Positions 35,618 through 44,868 of a stretch of DNA of 64,000 bases are shown one piece after another. A program made the translations under genes and the position numbers. This DNA is from Saccharospirillum salsuginis (GTDB lineage: Bacteria; Pseudomonadota; Gammaproteobacteria; Pseudomonadales; Natronospirillaceae), in NCBI RefSeq assembly GCF_014651855.1, contig NZ_BMXR01000016.1, positions 41,498-105,497 on the forward strand, written 5' to 3'. The notes under the pieces are model-generated. The model was not told the origin of the DNA. It searched no databases and was given only the letters and a program-made list of their open reading frames with translations. Numbering within the stretch: position 1 is the stretch's first letter; each line of letters opens with the position of its first letter.

Positions 35618-36246
35618 TGACGGATTACAATGATCAATATTATATTTCCCTGATTCCGGCAGGTGATGAAGTGCTCTTTCCTACGCTCCATGACCGGTCA
35701 GCTAAGTGTCGGTATCGATTCCGAAAGTATGACATAAGCCAAGGTCCAATATTTTTTGAAAATTGCTATCGCGAAGAAGATCGAAAAATGGGGGTCAATC
35801 GAGACCCATTACCGGATATTCTGGTTGATAGTGCTGAACTCATCGTTCCGCCAGTTTTTAAGGAGTATCTGCAGCGTTTTCCTATATATGGTATGCAGTT
35901 TGTGCACGCCATTTACGTTGATGACTATGATAAATGGCATGATAATCGCTGGGCTATGAATTTTTATGAGCGCATCCCTGCTTTGGATGTTGATAATTGT
36001 GAAATAGACTGGGAGTTCTCAAACCCTGAAGAAAGTGAATATGACGTCGTGCGCTTTAGTTTGTCTGAAAGCGTTTTGAACGACATACCAGAAGAAAGTC
36101 GTTTGGTTTTTAAAATTGGTCAATCGTGTAAATCCTATGTCATGGTCCATCAAAAAGTTAAAGACTTTATCGATCAGGCTGGCTTTACCGGTTTGCGACT
36201 GATCAAAGTATCTGAATTTGAAGAAGGTCGGCAGTTTAAAGGGTAA
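35617..36246 (+). CDS. Imm11-like (DUF1629) immunity protein
   Basis: 209 residues; its ATG overlaps the stop of the AHH nuclease gene. The C-terminal part, RFSLSESVLNDIPEESRLVFKIG and then VHQKVKDFIDQAGFTGLRLIKV, matches the pattern of the DUF1629/Imm11 family, which supplies immunity to polymorphic toxins. A cytoplasmic antitoxin against the AHH nuclease is the expected role. Confidence 0.82.
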   Translation: MTDYNDQYYISLIPAGDEVLFPTLHDRSAKCRYRFRKYDISQGPIFFENCYREEDRKMGVNRDPLPDILVDSAELIVPPVFKEYLQRFPIYGMQFVHAIYVDDYDKWHDNRWAMNFYERIPALDVDNCEIDWEFSNPEESEYDVVRFSLSESVLNDIPEESRLVFKIGQSCKSYVMVHQKVKDFIDQAGFTGLRLIKVSEFEEGRQFKG

Positions 36247-36252
36247 CAGAGT

Positions 36253-36758
36253 GGGCCGACCGTCACTAAGCGGTCTTTTGCGCCCTTGCCTTGTTCGATG
36301 CGCAACCAACCGCGTTCGCCGTCGAGATCCTGCACCTTAAGACGCACGACTTCGCTGCCCCGCAGGCCACACTCGTACGCCAGAGCCATCATGACTTGGC
36401 TCTCGGGGTGCGTGCAGGCGGCGAGGATGCGTCGCACCTCGCTGCGGGTCAGCAGCTCGGGGATGCGCTGGGTGCGTTAGGGCACGACCAGAGTCGCTTC
36501 GAATCCCGGCCAACCCAGCACCTTCACATAGAAAAAGCGAAGGGCGTTTAAGTACAATCGGCAACTGGCCGGGGCCAGACGACGCTCCTGGACCAGGTGG
36601 TCCAGAACGCCCTGCAAGTCCTCGGTCGTCAATCGATCGGGGGACACCTGGCTATACCGTGCCAGTCGCTCGACCGCGTATAAATAACTCTCGTAAGTTC
36701 TCGGGGAAAAGCCACGCTGTTGCATGACGCGGATCATTTGTTGGCGTAAGAGGCTCAT
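36253..36758 (-). pseudogene. tyrosine recombinase fragment with internal stop (IS91-associated type)
   Basis: From ATG 36758 (GGAGAAAAAGA upstream) it reads MSLLRQQMIRVMQQRGFSPR, a SAM-like core-binding domain typical of tyrosine recombinases that accompany IS91/ISCR-like elements. An in-frame TAA at 36477-36479 breaks it after ATLVVP; the same frame resumes RTQRIPELLTRSEVRRILAA and CGLRGSEVVRLKVQDLDGE (first catalytic Arg). It ends at about 36253 after DRLVTVGP, so the rest of the catalytic domain is missing. It is dead and abuts the attC at 36866. Confidence 0.8.
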
Positions 36759-36865
36759 TCTTTTTCTCCTCTGACGCGACCCGTAAATGGATCGGGAGGA
36801 GTATTGGCAATGAGCCGAATTTTGCCCGAAAAGTGTAAGAAAGGTGGCCGCCGCGAAGCGGCTTA

Positions 36866-36985
36866 GTTCAACGCCAAGCTCACCGGCACATATTGTGGAG
36901 AGCGTTTTTGTGTAAAATTGGAGCAACGCGACATACACAATAACGAGCGTAGCAATATGTGTCCGCGTGCAGCTCTTTGTTATGC
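36866..36985 (-). other. integron attC site (attC2, 120 bp)
   Basis: On the minus strand it reads R'' GCATAAC, 5-base spacer, L'' GCTGCAC, a long imperfect stem, L' GTGAGC, 5-base spacer, R' GTTGAAC. L'' contains one extra G relative to the complement of L', the extrahelical base that sets attC polarity. R'' is the exact complement of GTTATGC at the far end of the cassette (48460-48466). The hsdR stop codon TAA is inside R''. Confidence 0.88.
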
Positions 36986-39900
36986 ATTGTTTTTCTCCCC
37001 TGCCTGCAACCGCTCATACACCTCATGCAGCAGGTGCTCTCCCGCAACGCGGCGGAAGTCATCGTCGTTCATCAGGCGGCCAAAGATCTCCTCGTTGCCG
37101 TCCATGCGCTCGATGAACAGGTTCTCCAGCATCCGGTTGAAGACATAGGCGAAGTTGTCACGGGTATTGGCCTGGGCGGCTTCGCGCAGGGTGTCATTCT
37201 CGACGGCGCTTTCGGCGATCTGGTCGAAGAAGAGCTGGTCGGCGGGGGTGAACTCGGTGCCGAAGCGCTCGTTGAGCTTGCCGATCAGGGTGGACAGCTC
37301 CACTTCGTCATCCTCGGCCTTGCCGGTGCCGACCTCGGTGGGCCCGTACAAGGCTTGCGCTTCACCCACGCCCAGATCGATGGCCCCCTCGCTGATCTTC
37401 TGCAGCCGGTAGTATTTCAGCGAAACTTCGTCTTCCAGCTCGAACACGGTGTCATCGGTGCGCCGGGGCAGCTTGTGGAGCAGAAAGCGGGCATAGCTAT
37501 AGAGCTTTTCCAGGCTGCTGTCCTGGTAGGGGATGATCTGGGCCAAGAAGGCATAGAGGTTGCGGAAACTGGCGAGCTGGCCCTTGAACTGGTCCTGATG
37601 GTCGTCATCCAGCGCTTGGTAGCGTTCCACGGCCTGGTCGAGAATGGCGTTGATCTTCTGGTGGTCTCTTGCGGTGGGTTCGTTGCGGTTCTTGTACCAG
37701 ACCTCAGCGAAGGCGTTGACTTCATCGGTAGTGAAGACCTGGTGCTCTTCCAGCCGGTGTTGCAGGTCGTAGAGCTGGTGGGGGTCGCTGGGCTCACCGG
37801 CGGGGGTGACTTCGTAGTAGGGCTTGAAGGCTTCAAAGATCTCCCCCGGCTCATTGACGAAATCGAGCACGAAGGTGTATTCCTTGCCGGGGGAGGTGCG
37901 GTTGAGGCGGGATAGGGTCTGCACCGCCTGAATACCGGCCAGCCGCCGGTCCACATACATGGTGTGCAGCAGCGGCTGGTCAAAACCGGTCTGGTACTTC
38001 TCGGCCACCAGCAGCACTTGGTAGTGCTCGGAGGCGAAGCGCTCCGGCAGCTCGGATTCCTTGATGCCCTCGTTCATGCCCACTTCGGTGTAGGACCGAT
38101 CCGGAAAGTCCGGGTCGGTGACGCTGCCGGAGAAGGCCACCAGCGAGCGGATGCCGGTGATGTCGTGGTCCTTGATGTACTTGTCAAAGGCCTGCTTGTA
38201 GCGCACCGCGTGCAGGCGCGAGGCGGTGACCACCATGGCCTTGGCCCGGCCACCGATACGGTGGCGCGTATTGTGTCGGAAGTGCTCGACGATCACCTCC
38301 ACCTTCTGGGCAATGTTGTGCGGGTGCAGGGACATGAAGCGCGCCAGCGCTCGCGCCGCCTTTCGCTTCGGCACCTGCGGGTCGTCCTCGATGGACTTGA
38401 TCAGCCCGTAATAGGTCTTGTAGGTGGTGTAGTGCTCCAGCACATCCATGATAAAGCCTTCCTCGATGGCCTGGCGCATGGAGTAGAGATGAAACGGCGG
38501 CTGGCCGTCCGGGCCGGGCTCATTGAACACCGCCTGGGTCTTGAACTTGGGCGTGGCGGTGAAGGCGAAGAAGCTGATATTCGGCTGGCGCGGGCGCTTG
38601 AGCATTTCCTTGAACAGCTCGCGGCGCGCTTCCTCGGAGAGATCTTCCTCCTCCACATCCAGAAACTCCTCGGCAATGGCCGATTCGATGCCGTCACGGT
38701 TAAGCACCTTGCGCAGCTCCATGGCCGTCTCGCCGGACTGGGAGCTGTGGGCCTCGTCCACGATCACCGCGAAGCGCTTGCCCCCGGTGTTCAGCGCCAC
38801 TTCCTCGCCCTTCTTCGCCAGAGTGTCCATGGCCTGGGTAATAAAGGGGAATTTCTGGATGGTGGAGATGATGATGGGCACCCCGGATGAGAGCGCTTGG
38901 GCAAGCTGCTGGGTGTTCTCGTCGATCTTCTGCACCACCCCCTGTTTGTGCTCGAATTGGTAGATGGTGTTCTGCAACTGCTGGTCGAGCACCCGGCGGT
39001 CGGTGATCACCACCACGGTATCAAAGACCTTGTTGTCCCCGGCATCGTGCAGGCTGGACAGGCGATGAGCCAGCCAGGCGATGGAGTTGGACTTGCCCGA
39101 GCCCGCCGAATGCTGCACCAGATAGTTGTGCCCCGGCCCCTTGGCGCGGGCGGAGTCGATCAGCTTGCGCACCGCGTCGAGCTGGTGAAAGCGGGGGAAG
39201 ATCAGGGTTTCCTTCCGGTGGCGTTTGACGCCCTTTTTGGTGGTGACCTTTCTCTCGCTCACCTCCAGATGCAGGAAGCGGGCGAGGATGTCCATCAGGC
39301 TGTCGCGGGTCAGCACCTGCTCCCAGAGATACGCGGTACGGTAGTTGCCATCTTCGGCGGGCGGGTTGCCGGCGCCGAAGTTGTGGCCGCGATTGAAGGG
39401 CAGAAAGCGGGTGTCGTCCCCGGTCAGGCGGGTGGTCATAAAGGCCTGGTCCGGGTCCACGGCGAAATGCACCAGCGCCCGCTCCTTGAAGCGGAAGATC
39501 GGCTCGGCCGGGTCGCGGTCGCGCCGGTACTGGCCCATGGCGTCGTCCACCGTCTGCCCGGTCATGGGGTTCTTCAGCTCCAGCGTGACCACCGGCAGGC
39601 CATTGACCGACAGCACCATGTCCAGCGATTTCTTCGGGTGCTTCTCGTTGAAATGCACCTGCCGGGTCACCCGCAGTCGGTTGTGGCCGTAGGCTGCTGC
39701 CGCCTCCGGGTTCATGCCCGTATTCGGGGCGAAATAGGCCAGCCGGAAGGTCTTGCCAAAGCACTTGAAGCCGTGGCGCAGCACATACAGCGCGTTCTTG
39801 GAGGCCAGCTCCTTGACCAGCGAACCCAGCAGCACGTCCCCAGACTTGTCGCCATGCAGTTTCACCAGCGACTGCCAGCGCTCCGGCTGGCTGACGGAGA

Positions 39901-40030
39901 CAAAGGCCAAGACCTCATCCGTGAACAGCGCCCGTGCCGGATCGAAACCGCCGGCATCACCGCGCTCGTATCCGCCCTGCTCGATCAGCGACTGCTCCAT
40001 GGCCTGTTCGAAGTAGATTTCCTGGTGCAT
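36980..40030 (-). CDS. hsdR: type I restriction endonuclease subunit R
   Basis: 1016 residues. The N-terminal nuclease carries the E-x-K of a PD-(D/E)xK site in VVTLELKNPMTGQ (about 150); the translocase motor has Walker A HSAGSGKS (about 310), VDEAHSSQ (about 425) and later SF2 helicase motifs (GFDQPLLHTMYVD, QTLSRLNR). With two HsdM and one HsdS it would translocate and cut unmodified DNA. It is last in the operon, 14 bases after hsdS, and its stop codon is part of the attC R'' box. Appears intact. Confidence 0.95.
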   Translation of the reverse strand: MHQEIYFEQAMEQSLIEQGGYERGDAGGFDPARALFTDEVLAFVSVSQPERWQSLVKLHGDKSGDVLLGSLVKELASKNALYVLRHGFKCFGKTFRLAYFAPNTGMNPEAAAAYGHNRLRVTRQVHFNEKHPKKSLDMVLSVNGLPVVTLELKNPMTGQTVDDAMGQYRRDRDPAEPIFRFKERALVHFAVDPDQAFMTTRLTGDDTRFLPFNRGHNFGAGNPPAEDGNYRTAYLWEQVLTRDSLMDILARFLHLEVSERKVTTKKGVKRHRKETLIFPRFHQLDAVRKLIDSARAKGPGHNYLVQHSAGSGKSNSIAWLAHRLSSLHDAGDNKVFDTVVVITDRRVLDQQLQNTIYQFEHKQGVVQKIDENTQQLAQALSSGVPIIISTIQKFPFITQAMDTLAKKGEEVALNTGGKRFAVIVDEAHSSQSGETAMELRKVLNRDGIESAIAEEFLDVEEEDLSEEARRELFKEMLKRPRQPNISFFAFTATPKFKTQAVFNEPGPDGQPPFHLYSMRQAIEEGFIMDVLEHYTTYKTYYGLIKSIEDDPQVPKRKAARALARFMSLHPHNIAQKVEVIVEHFRHNTRHRIGGRAKAMVVTASRLHAVRYKQAFDKYIKDHDITGIRSLVAFSGSVTDPDFPDRSYTEVGMNEGIKESELPERFASEHYQVLLVAEKYQTGFDQPLLHTMYVDRRLAGIQAVQTLSRLNRTSPGKEYTFVLDFVNEPGEIFEAFKPYYEVTPAGEPSDPHQLYDLQHRLEEHQVFTTDEVNAFAEVWYKNRNEPTARDHQKINAILDQAVERYQALDDDHQDQFKGQLASFRNLYAFLAQIIPYQDSSLEKLYSYARFLLHKLPRRTDDTVFELEDEVSLKYYRLQKISEGAIDLGVGEAQALYGPTEVGTGKAEDDEVELSTLIGKLNERFGTEFTPADQLFFDQIAESAVENDTLREAAQANTRDNFAYVFNRMLENLFIERMDGNEEIFGRLMNDDDFRRVAGEHLLHEVYERLQAGEKNNA

Positions 40031-40044
40031 GGCTTTCCCCCGGT

Positions 40045-41355
40045 TCAGGCCACCTTGATCTGGCCGGTGACGGCGTTGGTGATCAGGGCGGAGCGGTATT
40101 CTTCCAATCGCACAATTGCGTTACTTATGCGCTCATGAATCTCGTCGAGACTTTTCACATTTCCAGATATCCAATCGACAATTTCATGTACTTCATCTGC
40201 TGGCGGAAGAGCAATGCGGATACCTCCTACAGTGTCCGTATTTAAGTTCAGCTGTGTGCCAAGCTTCCCGAGCCCCAAATAGGGTTGGCCACTCTTGAAG
40301 ATCCAAAACAGATACTCGGATAGCTCAGGGGGGATTCGAGGGAAATACACAAACCCGTCATGAATACAGCATTTGATTCCTGCAATTATGGGCTTTCCAA
40401 CGCTCCCGGCAATACTCAGAAACAAATCCCCAGGATGTCGCTTCACGCTCAAACTCGCACCTAATTCCGATAGCCGTTGAGTCGTCTTTTCAAGGCGCAT
40501 CTCCGAAGCTGTGACATCTGCAATCCTCACCCACGAATATTCACCCTCGTCATCAAAATAGATTGGATCGTCAATTGGACGCGGGGAAGCACCTCGTAGG
40601 ACGGGAGTAATCCACTTAATCGCCATTACATCCCAATGCGCCGGAATCTCCCCCAGCCACTCGATGCCGCTGTCTTTCATGGGGGCATCGGGGTTGAGGC
40701 CCTTGGTGACGGCGCGGGTGATCAGGGCGGTGCGCTTTTCGGCCAGCCGGTCGAGCAGGCGGCGCTTTTTGGCGATCAGGGTGTCAATCTCGGCGGTCTT
40801 GCGGTCGAGGAAGGCGGCGATTTTTTGTTGCTGGTCCAGCGGTGGAACCAGCGCCTGAAAGTCCTTGATAAACAGATCCGGGACGCGCTTTTGTCCGCCA
40901 GCGCCATACATGGCTCCTTCACCCAGCTTGCGAAACAGCTCGGAAATGCTCAGATAAAACAAAAAGCGTCCGTCGATATCGTCAGCCGGACGAATGACAT
41001 GCAGCTCAGTTGTACCAAATGCAATCCCGTTCCTCAGCCCTTTCGCGAACGCGCCCTTGCCGTTCTCAAAGCACGGGGTAATCTTGGCGACAACGACATC
41101 ACTGTCGGCAAAGTAGGTATAGCCGTCGCCGACTTCGTCCAACGCCTTGACTTGATCAAGCTGAATGCCGCCATGTTCGCCAATCGCGGCCATGGGCACG
41201 AAAGAGACTTCGTCCTCCGGTGCCAATGTGATCGGCTGCGCCTTGTTGATCCGCGTGAAAAACCGCAAGCGTCGAGTAACCCAGCCTTCAGGGCAAGGCA
41301 AGGCATGATAGAGGTCCATGGCACCCAGCTGAGCGGATGAGGAGGCCGCATTCAT
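40045..41355 (-). CDS. hsdS: type I restriction-modification specificity subunit
   Basis: 436 residues with two target-recognition domains, each followed by a conserved helix: PPLDQQQKIAAFLDRKTAEIDTLIAKKRRLLDRLAEKR (given here in abbreviated form as PPLDQQQKIAAFLDRK...) at about 190, and the second PPADEVHEIVDWI near 395. It dictates the bipartite DNA target of the complex. The start overlaps the stop of the preceding small gene (ATGA). Parts of the C-terminal TRD are more AT-rich, in keeping with TRD exchange. Confidence 0.93.
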   Translation of the reverse strand: MNAASSSAQLGAMDLYHALPCPEGWVTRRLRFFTRINKAQPITLAPEDEVSFVPMAAIGEHGGIQLDQVKALDEVGDGYTYFADSDVVVAKITPCFENGKGAFAKGLRNGIAFGTTELHVIRPADDIDGRFLFYLSISELFRKLGEGAMYGAGGQKRVPDLFIKDFQALVPPLDQQQKIAAFLDRKTAEIDTLIAKKRRLLDRLAEKRTALITRAVTKGLNPDAPMKDSGIEWLGEIPAHWDVMAIKWITPVLRGASPRPIDDPIYFDDEGEYSWVRIADVTASEMRLEKTTQRLSELGASLSVKRHPGDLFLSIAGSVGKPIIAGIKCCIHDGFVYFPRIPPELSEYLFWIFKSGQPYLGLGKLGTQLNLNTDTVGGIRIALPPADEVHEIVDWISGNVKSLDEIHERISNAIVRLEEYRSALITNAVTGQIKVA

Positions 41356-41585
41356 GATTTGCCCTCCTTCTTGATCCGCTCCTCCAACGCCTCCAGCTCC
41401 CGCAAGTCCTCGGCATCGGCCTCCAGCGCCTCGTCCCGCCGCCGCTGGGCGTCGAACCGCTCGTAACGCTGGTGGGCGATATGCTCCATGCGGTCACGGC
41501 TGATGCTGCCCGTGCCGTCGAGGTCTTCTCGTTCGTTTAATGCCAGCAGCCGGTCCACATTGGCCTCATGCAATTTAGCTGCCAC
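41352..41585 (-). CDS. small charged protein inside the defence operon
   Basis: The longer frame starts at 41639 inside the helicase gene, but GTG 41585 has GGGGAGGG just upstream and starts three bases past the helicase stop, so 77 residues (VAAKLHEANVDRLLAL) are preferred. It is highly charged and helical, with RRRDEALEADAEDLRELEAL likely to form a coiled coil. No family recognised. It overlaps hsdS by four bases. It could be an adaptor between the helicase and R-M parts, but this is only position-based. Confidence 0.65.
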   Translation of the reverse strand: MAAKLHEANVDRLLALNEREDLDGTGSISRDRMEHIAHQRYERFDAQRRRDEALEADAEDLRELEALEERIKKEGKS

Positions 41586-41586
41586 C

Positions 41587-44500
41587 CTAAGAACCCTCCC
41601 CGGACAGAATCTCCCATACTTTCTTGTAACCGGCTCCACTCAGGGGCGCCTGCTCCGGCATTGCACGGCTCCAATCTCTATGGGACATATTTTTGAGGAA
41701 TTCACGCGCCTTTCCGACAGAATATCGTTCATCTTTACCGCCATATATTTCGCGATAGAGCGAGCCGAGATTCTCGGATACACTACGAGGAGCAGAGTTC
41801 ATCCGCATCAACACCGCATCTTCCGTACGAACGCCGTGATAAATCATGGCAGGCAGAGCATTGATGCGGCGGCGCTCAGCCTCGGTCATCCTTTCAAAGT
41901 CCATCCCCGATACACGACTCAAGGCCGACACACCCCAAGTGCCGTTATTGACAATAGCGCGATAGATCGCCTTGCAAGCATCGGTAAACGCCTCGGTTTC
42001 CGACCGCTCGTTATTCTGTGAAAAATAGGTTTTCGCAATGTCCTCCAGCCGCACGCCATTCACCCAGTCGCGTGTGATGTTGGATAAATGGGCATGGTCG
42101 AAGCCATCACCACCTATTTCCTCCAACTGCTGTTTCAACTGGGGAACCTTGAGCATGACCCCGAACAGGTCCGCCATGCGGCCTGCATCTCCAAACAAGC
42201 TTTCCGGCGCCCAGTCATCAGGTCTCAACTGCTCTTCGAGATTCCGCATGCCGCTCATCGCTTTTTGCACGCCTTCAGGCGAGAAACCGGTCTGATCGGC
42301 CAGTTCCGCCGCCCCCGGCATATCAGCCAGTTTGCGGGCATAGCTCTGCGTGGCATTCAACAACGCGTCAGCCTTGTCACGCTGGGTCGGGTCATTGCGC
42401 AGGGTCGTGTATCCATAGGTCTGCCGCAGAAGTTGTTCGGATTCCGCTAGTACCGCGTCTAGATTTTTCTTTTCCGCCCAGAGGTGAGCAACATAACATC
42501 GAAAGTCTTCCCACTGATCTTGCCAAAGAACGGCATCGAGATCGTTTAGCTGGCCTTGGGCAGCCAGGTCATCAAGAAGTGCAATCAAGCGGGAGGCGAG
42601 AGCGCCGGTATTGCGGCGAACAAAATCGATTATCGCGTCTCTGTCCTTGCCCTCGGCAAGGCCGACAACGCCGACGCTATCATGACCGATTCTGCCGGCC
42701 CGACCAGCGAGGTTCCAGAACTCCCGAGGAGACATTTCGACCGACTGCCGTCCCTGCGGAACAAAGCGGGAGGCCAGAAAGATTGACGATACCGGGAAAT
42801 TGATGCCCTGGGCGATGGTTGATGTGGCGCACAAAACGCGGAGGTGACCAGACTCCGCGAGCCACTCCATGAGCGTTCGGATTTCATCAGACAAGCCCGC
42901 ATGGTGGACCCCAATCCCATGGTCGAGCATTGCTATCAACTCGAAATCTTGGCTGACTTCTGTCTTTAGAAAAGACTGCACTAGTCGAATGTCATCGGGA
43001 ACAACTTCGAACTTCGAAACACTGCCTGCTGCATGACGGGCCATGTTCCAGACTGTGTTAATGTTGTTGGCGACGGCAATACTAGTGCGCCTCCGTGTAG
43101 ACATGACGGCAGCCATGGCGCCGGTCTGCAAGCCGAATCCCGTCTGTTGCCCTCGGGCCAACACCTTGCTCTTCGGCACTGCTATCGGCTTGCACTTGCC
43201 CGCACGATGCGTGCCGCGCAGCTTCATGGCCCTCTCAGTAACAGTCAGCGTTTCATACTCGAGCCGCCACCCGGCCCGTTCGCTGTCATCTTCAACTGCA
43301 CGGTAAAGCCCGATAATCCGTTCGTTTGGCTTCCAGGCAGTGGTACTGAAACTGATCGCTTTCCCGGCGTTGACGTCTTGTGCTAGCCAACGCGCCACGG
43401 TCTCGCTGTCCTCGACATAGGGCATCAACAACAGAAAATTAGCTTGAGGGCAATCACGCTTGATTGTGGCAAGAAGAAACTCGATCCGGAGCCCTCTGGC
43501 CTCCGTTTCGAGATTGTGCGCTTCGTCCATCACAACAAGCGCAAGCGGACGCGGCACGTTCTTATTACGGATGACCAGCGAAAGCTTTTCCGGTGTCGCA
43601 ACCAGCACATCGAAAGGCTTTTCCTGGTCGGTAAGAAGCTCCTCCTCGAAAGCATCAACCTCTATCGCCCCACTGAGTTGTTCAACCCGCAGGCCGACCG
43701 GCTCGAAGTCACGACGCAACCGTCGCGTGATTTGCGCGGTCAACGCCCTGGTCGGTGCGACGTAAGCGACCCACCCAGGGTTGTCGGGCACATCAAACTG
43801 ATTGAGCGCCTGGAGAATCCGGAACTGCGCCAGCAATGTTTTGCCACCGGAGGTCGGCATGTCTACCACGATCGCGGTTTTAGCCTGATCAAGAAGGCCC
43901 TGTTCGAGCAGAGCGGCACGTTGCGGTGGCAGTAGTTCGAACATCGCCTGGTGCTCTCGTTTGGTCAGCGCCTTGACGAAGGCCGACACACGGGAGTTGA
44001 CGGTTCGAGTGCCCCACCACAGGGAGTTCGTGACCATGATCCGGGCAGCGGCATGAAGCCAGCGCAAGATCATTTCATGCCGCGCATCACCCGATGCAGT
44101 TGCAGCCTTGATGCCCGCTTCAAAATGCTTGTCGAGATCACCAAAGACGGTAGGGGATTGCCCTTGCAACATGTATTCAGCAAGGATTTCCGTCGCCTTC
44201 GCCCAGTGATAGAGACCGATCAGCCGCAGGGCGATGCTCCTGTCTTCCACTTCGGAACCATTGCTCAGGCGCGCTTTCTCATGCGTTCTCTGGTCTTCCC
44301 GCAGTCCAGCGATAATTTCACGGATGCGATCAAGATCATCCCAACCATCCTTGCGGAACAGCCGTACCCAGCAGTCGAACAAACGGTAGAGCAGCCGTCT
44401 GTCCCACGGCACACCCGCCACCGACGGCACCACAACCGCAACTCTTTTTTCCGTGAACCAGCGCCTCAGGTCTGACCCACGATCACCGCAATAGGCAACG

Positions 44501-44868
44501 GCAGCCAGTTGCAGCACATGGAAAATACGTTCTTCCGTGTTTTCCGGTATCGGCGCTAAACGACGAATGTCAAAGGCGTGATGCGCGGCGGCCGCAGTTT
44601 GACCTCGCAGACCATTGTCACCGCCAGCGGGGCGGCTCAGGGCATCCAGGCCCTCAATTGCGGCCATTTCATAGGCCAGGGCGACACGCTCCAAAAGTCC
44701 TTCGTCTACTTCATCGCCGGCAAAGGAAAAAGTGATCTGACGGCCAACTGCCTGCCAAACCAGTCGCTCATTGACCACCTCGGCCGCTCGAATACGATCA
44801 GCTTCGGGAATCGCTCTGAGCGCCCAATGGGACTGAAGATTTTGTAGCGCTGCAGTGGAAATGGTCAT
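41587..44868 (-). CDS. Ski2-like SF2 helicase (HamB/AbpB-like)
   Basis: 1093 residues. A helical N-terminal region of about 330 residues precedes the motor: motif I MPTSGGKTLLAQF (about 337), APTRALTAQ, motif II MDEAHNLE (about 450), the Ski2-type HHAGLSDEIR, ATSTIAQGINFP, and motif VI FWNLAGRAGRIG (about 720). The C-terminal 370 residues are helical. The combination of a Ski2-like helicase with a small upstream DUF1837-like nuclease, overlapping by four bases, is the arrangement of Hachiman (HamAB) and of the related AbpAB. Choice between these two is not possible by eye. Confidence 0.88.
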   Translation of the reverse strand: MTISTAALQNLQSHWALRAIPEADRIRAAEVVNERLVWQAVGRQITFSFAGDEVDEGLLERVALAYEMAAIEGLDALSRPAGGDNGLRGQTAAAAHHAFDIRRLAPIPENTEERIFHVLQLAAVAYCGDRGSDLRRWFTEKRVAVVVPSVAGVPWDRRLLYRLFDCWVRLFRKDGWDDLDRIREIIAGLREDQRTHEKARLSNGSEVEDRSIALRLIGLYHWAKATEILAEYMLQGQSPTVFGDLDKHFEAGIKAATASGDARHEMILRWLHAAARIMVTNSLWWGTRTVNSRVSAFVKALTKREHQAMFELLPPQRAALLEQGLLDQAKTAIVVDMPTSGGKTLLAQFRILQALNQFDVPDNPGWVAYVAPTRALTAQITRRLRRDFEPVGLRVEQLSGAIEVDAFEEELLTDQEKPFDVLVATPEKLSLVIRNKNVPRPLALVVMDEAHNLETEARGLRIEFLLATIKRDCPQANFLLLMPYVEDSETVARWLAQDVNAGKAISFSTTAWKPNERIIGLYRAVEDDSERAGWRLEYETLTVTERAMKLRGTHRAGKCKPIAVPKSKVLARGQQTGFGLQTGAMAAVMSTRRRTSIAVANNINTVWNMARHAAGSVSKFEVVPDDIRLVQSFLKTEVSQDFELIAMLDHGIGVHHAGLSDEIRTLMEWLAESGHLRVLCATSTIAQGINFPVSSIFLASRFVPQGRQSVEMSPREFWNLAGRAGRIGHDSVGVVGLAEGKDRDAIIDFVRRNTGALASRLIALLDDLAAQGQLNDLDAVLWQDQWEDFRCYVAHLWAEKKNLDAVLAESEQLLRQTYGYTTLRNDPTQRDKADALLNATQSYARKLADMPGAAELADQTGFSPEGVQKAMSGMRNLEEQLRPDDWAPESLFGDAGRMADLFGVMLKVPQLKQQLEEIGGDGFDHAHLSNITRDWVNGVRLEDIAKTYFSQNNERSETEAFTDACKAIYRAIVNNGTWGVSALSRVSGMDFERMTEAERRRINALPAMIYHGVRTEDAVLMRMNSAPRSVSENLGSLYREIYGGKDERYSVGKAREFLKNMSHRDWSRAMPEQAPLSGAGYKKVWEILSGEGS

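Noticed and set aside
36253..36758. Second integron integrase at the left end of the cassette array
   Set aside because: The N-terminal sequence (MSLLRQQMIRVMQQRGFSPR) is of the recombinase type that accompanies IS91-like elements, and nothing IntI-specific is visible.
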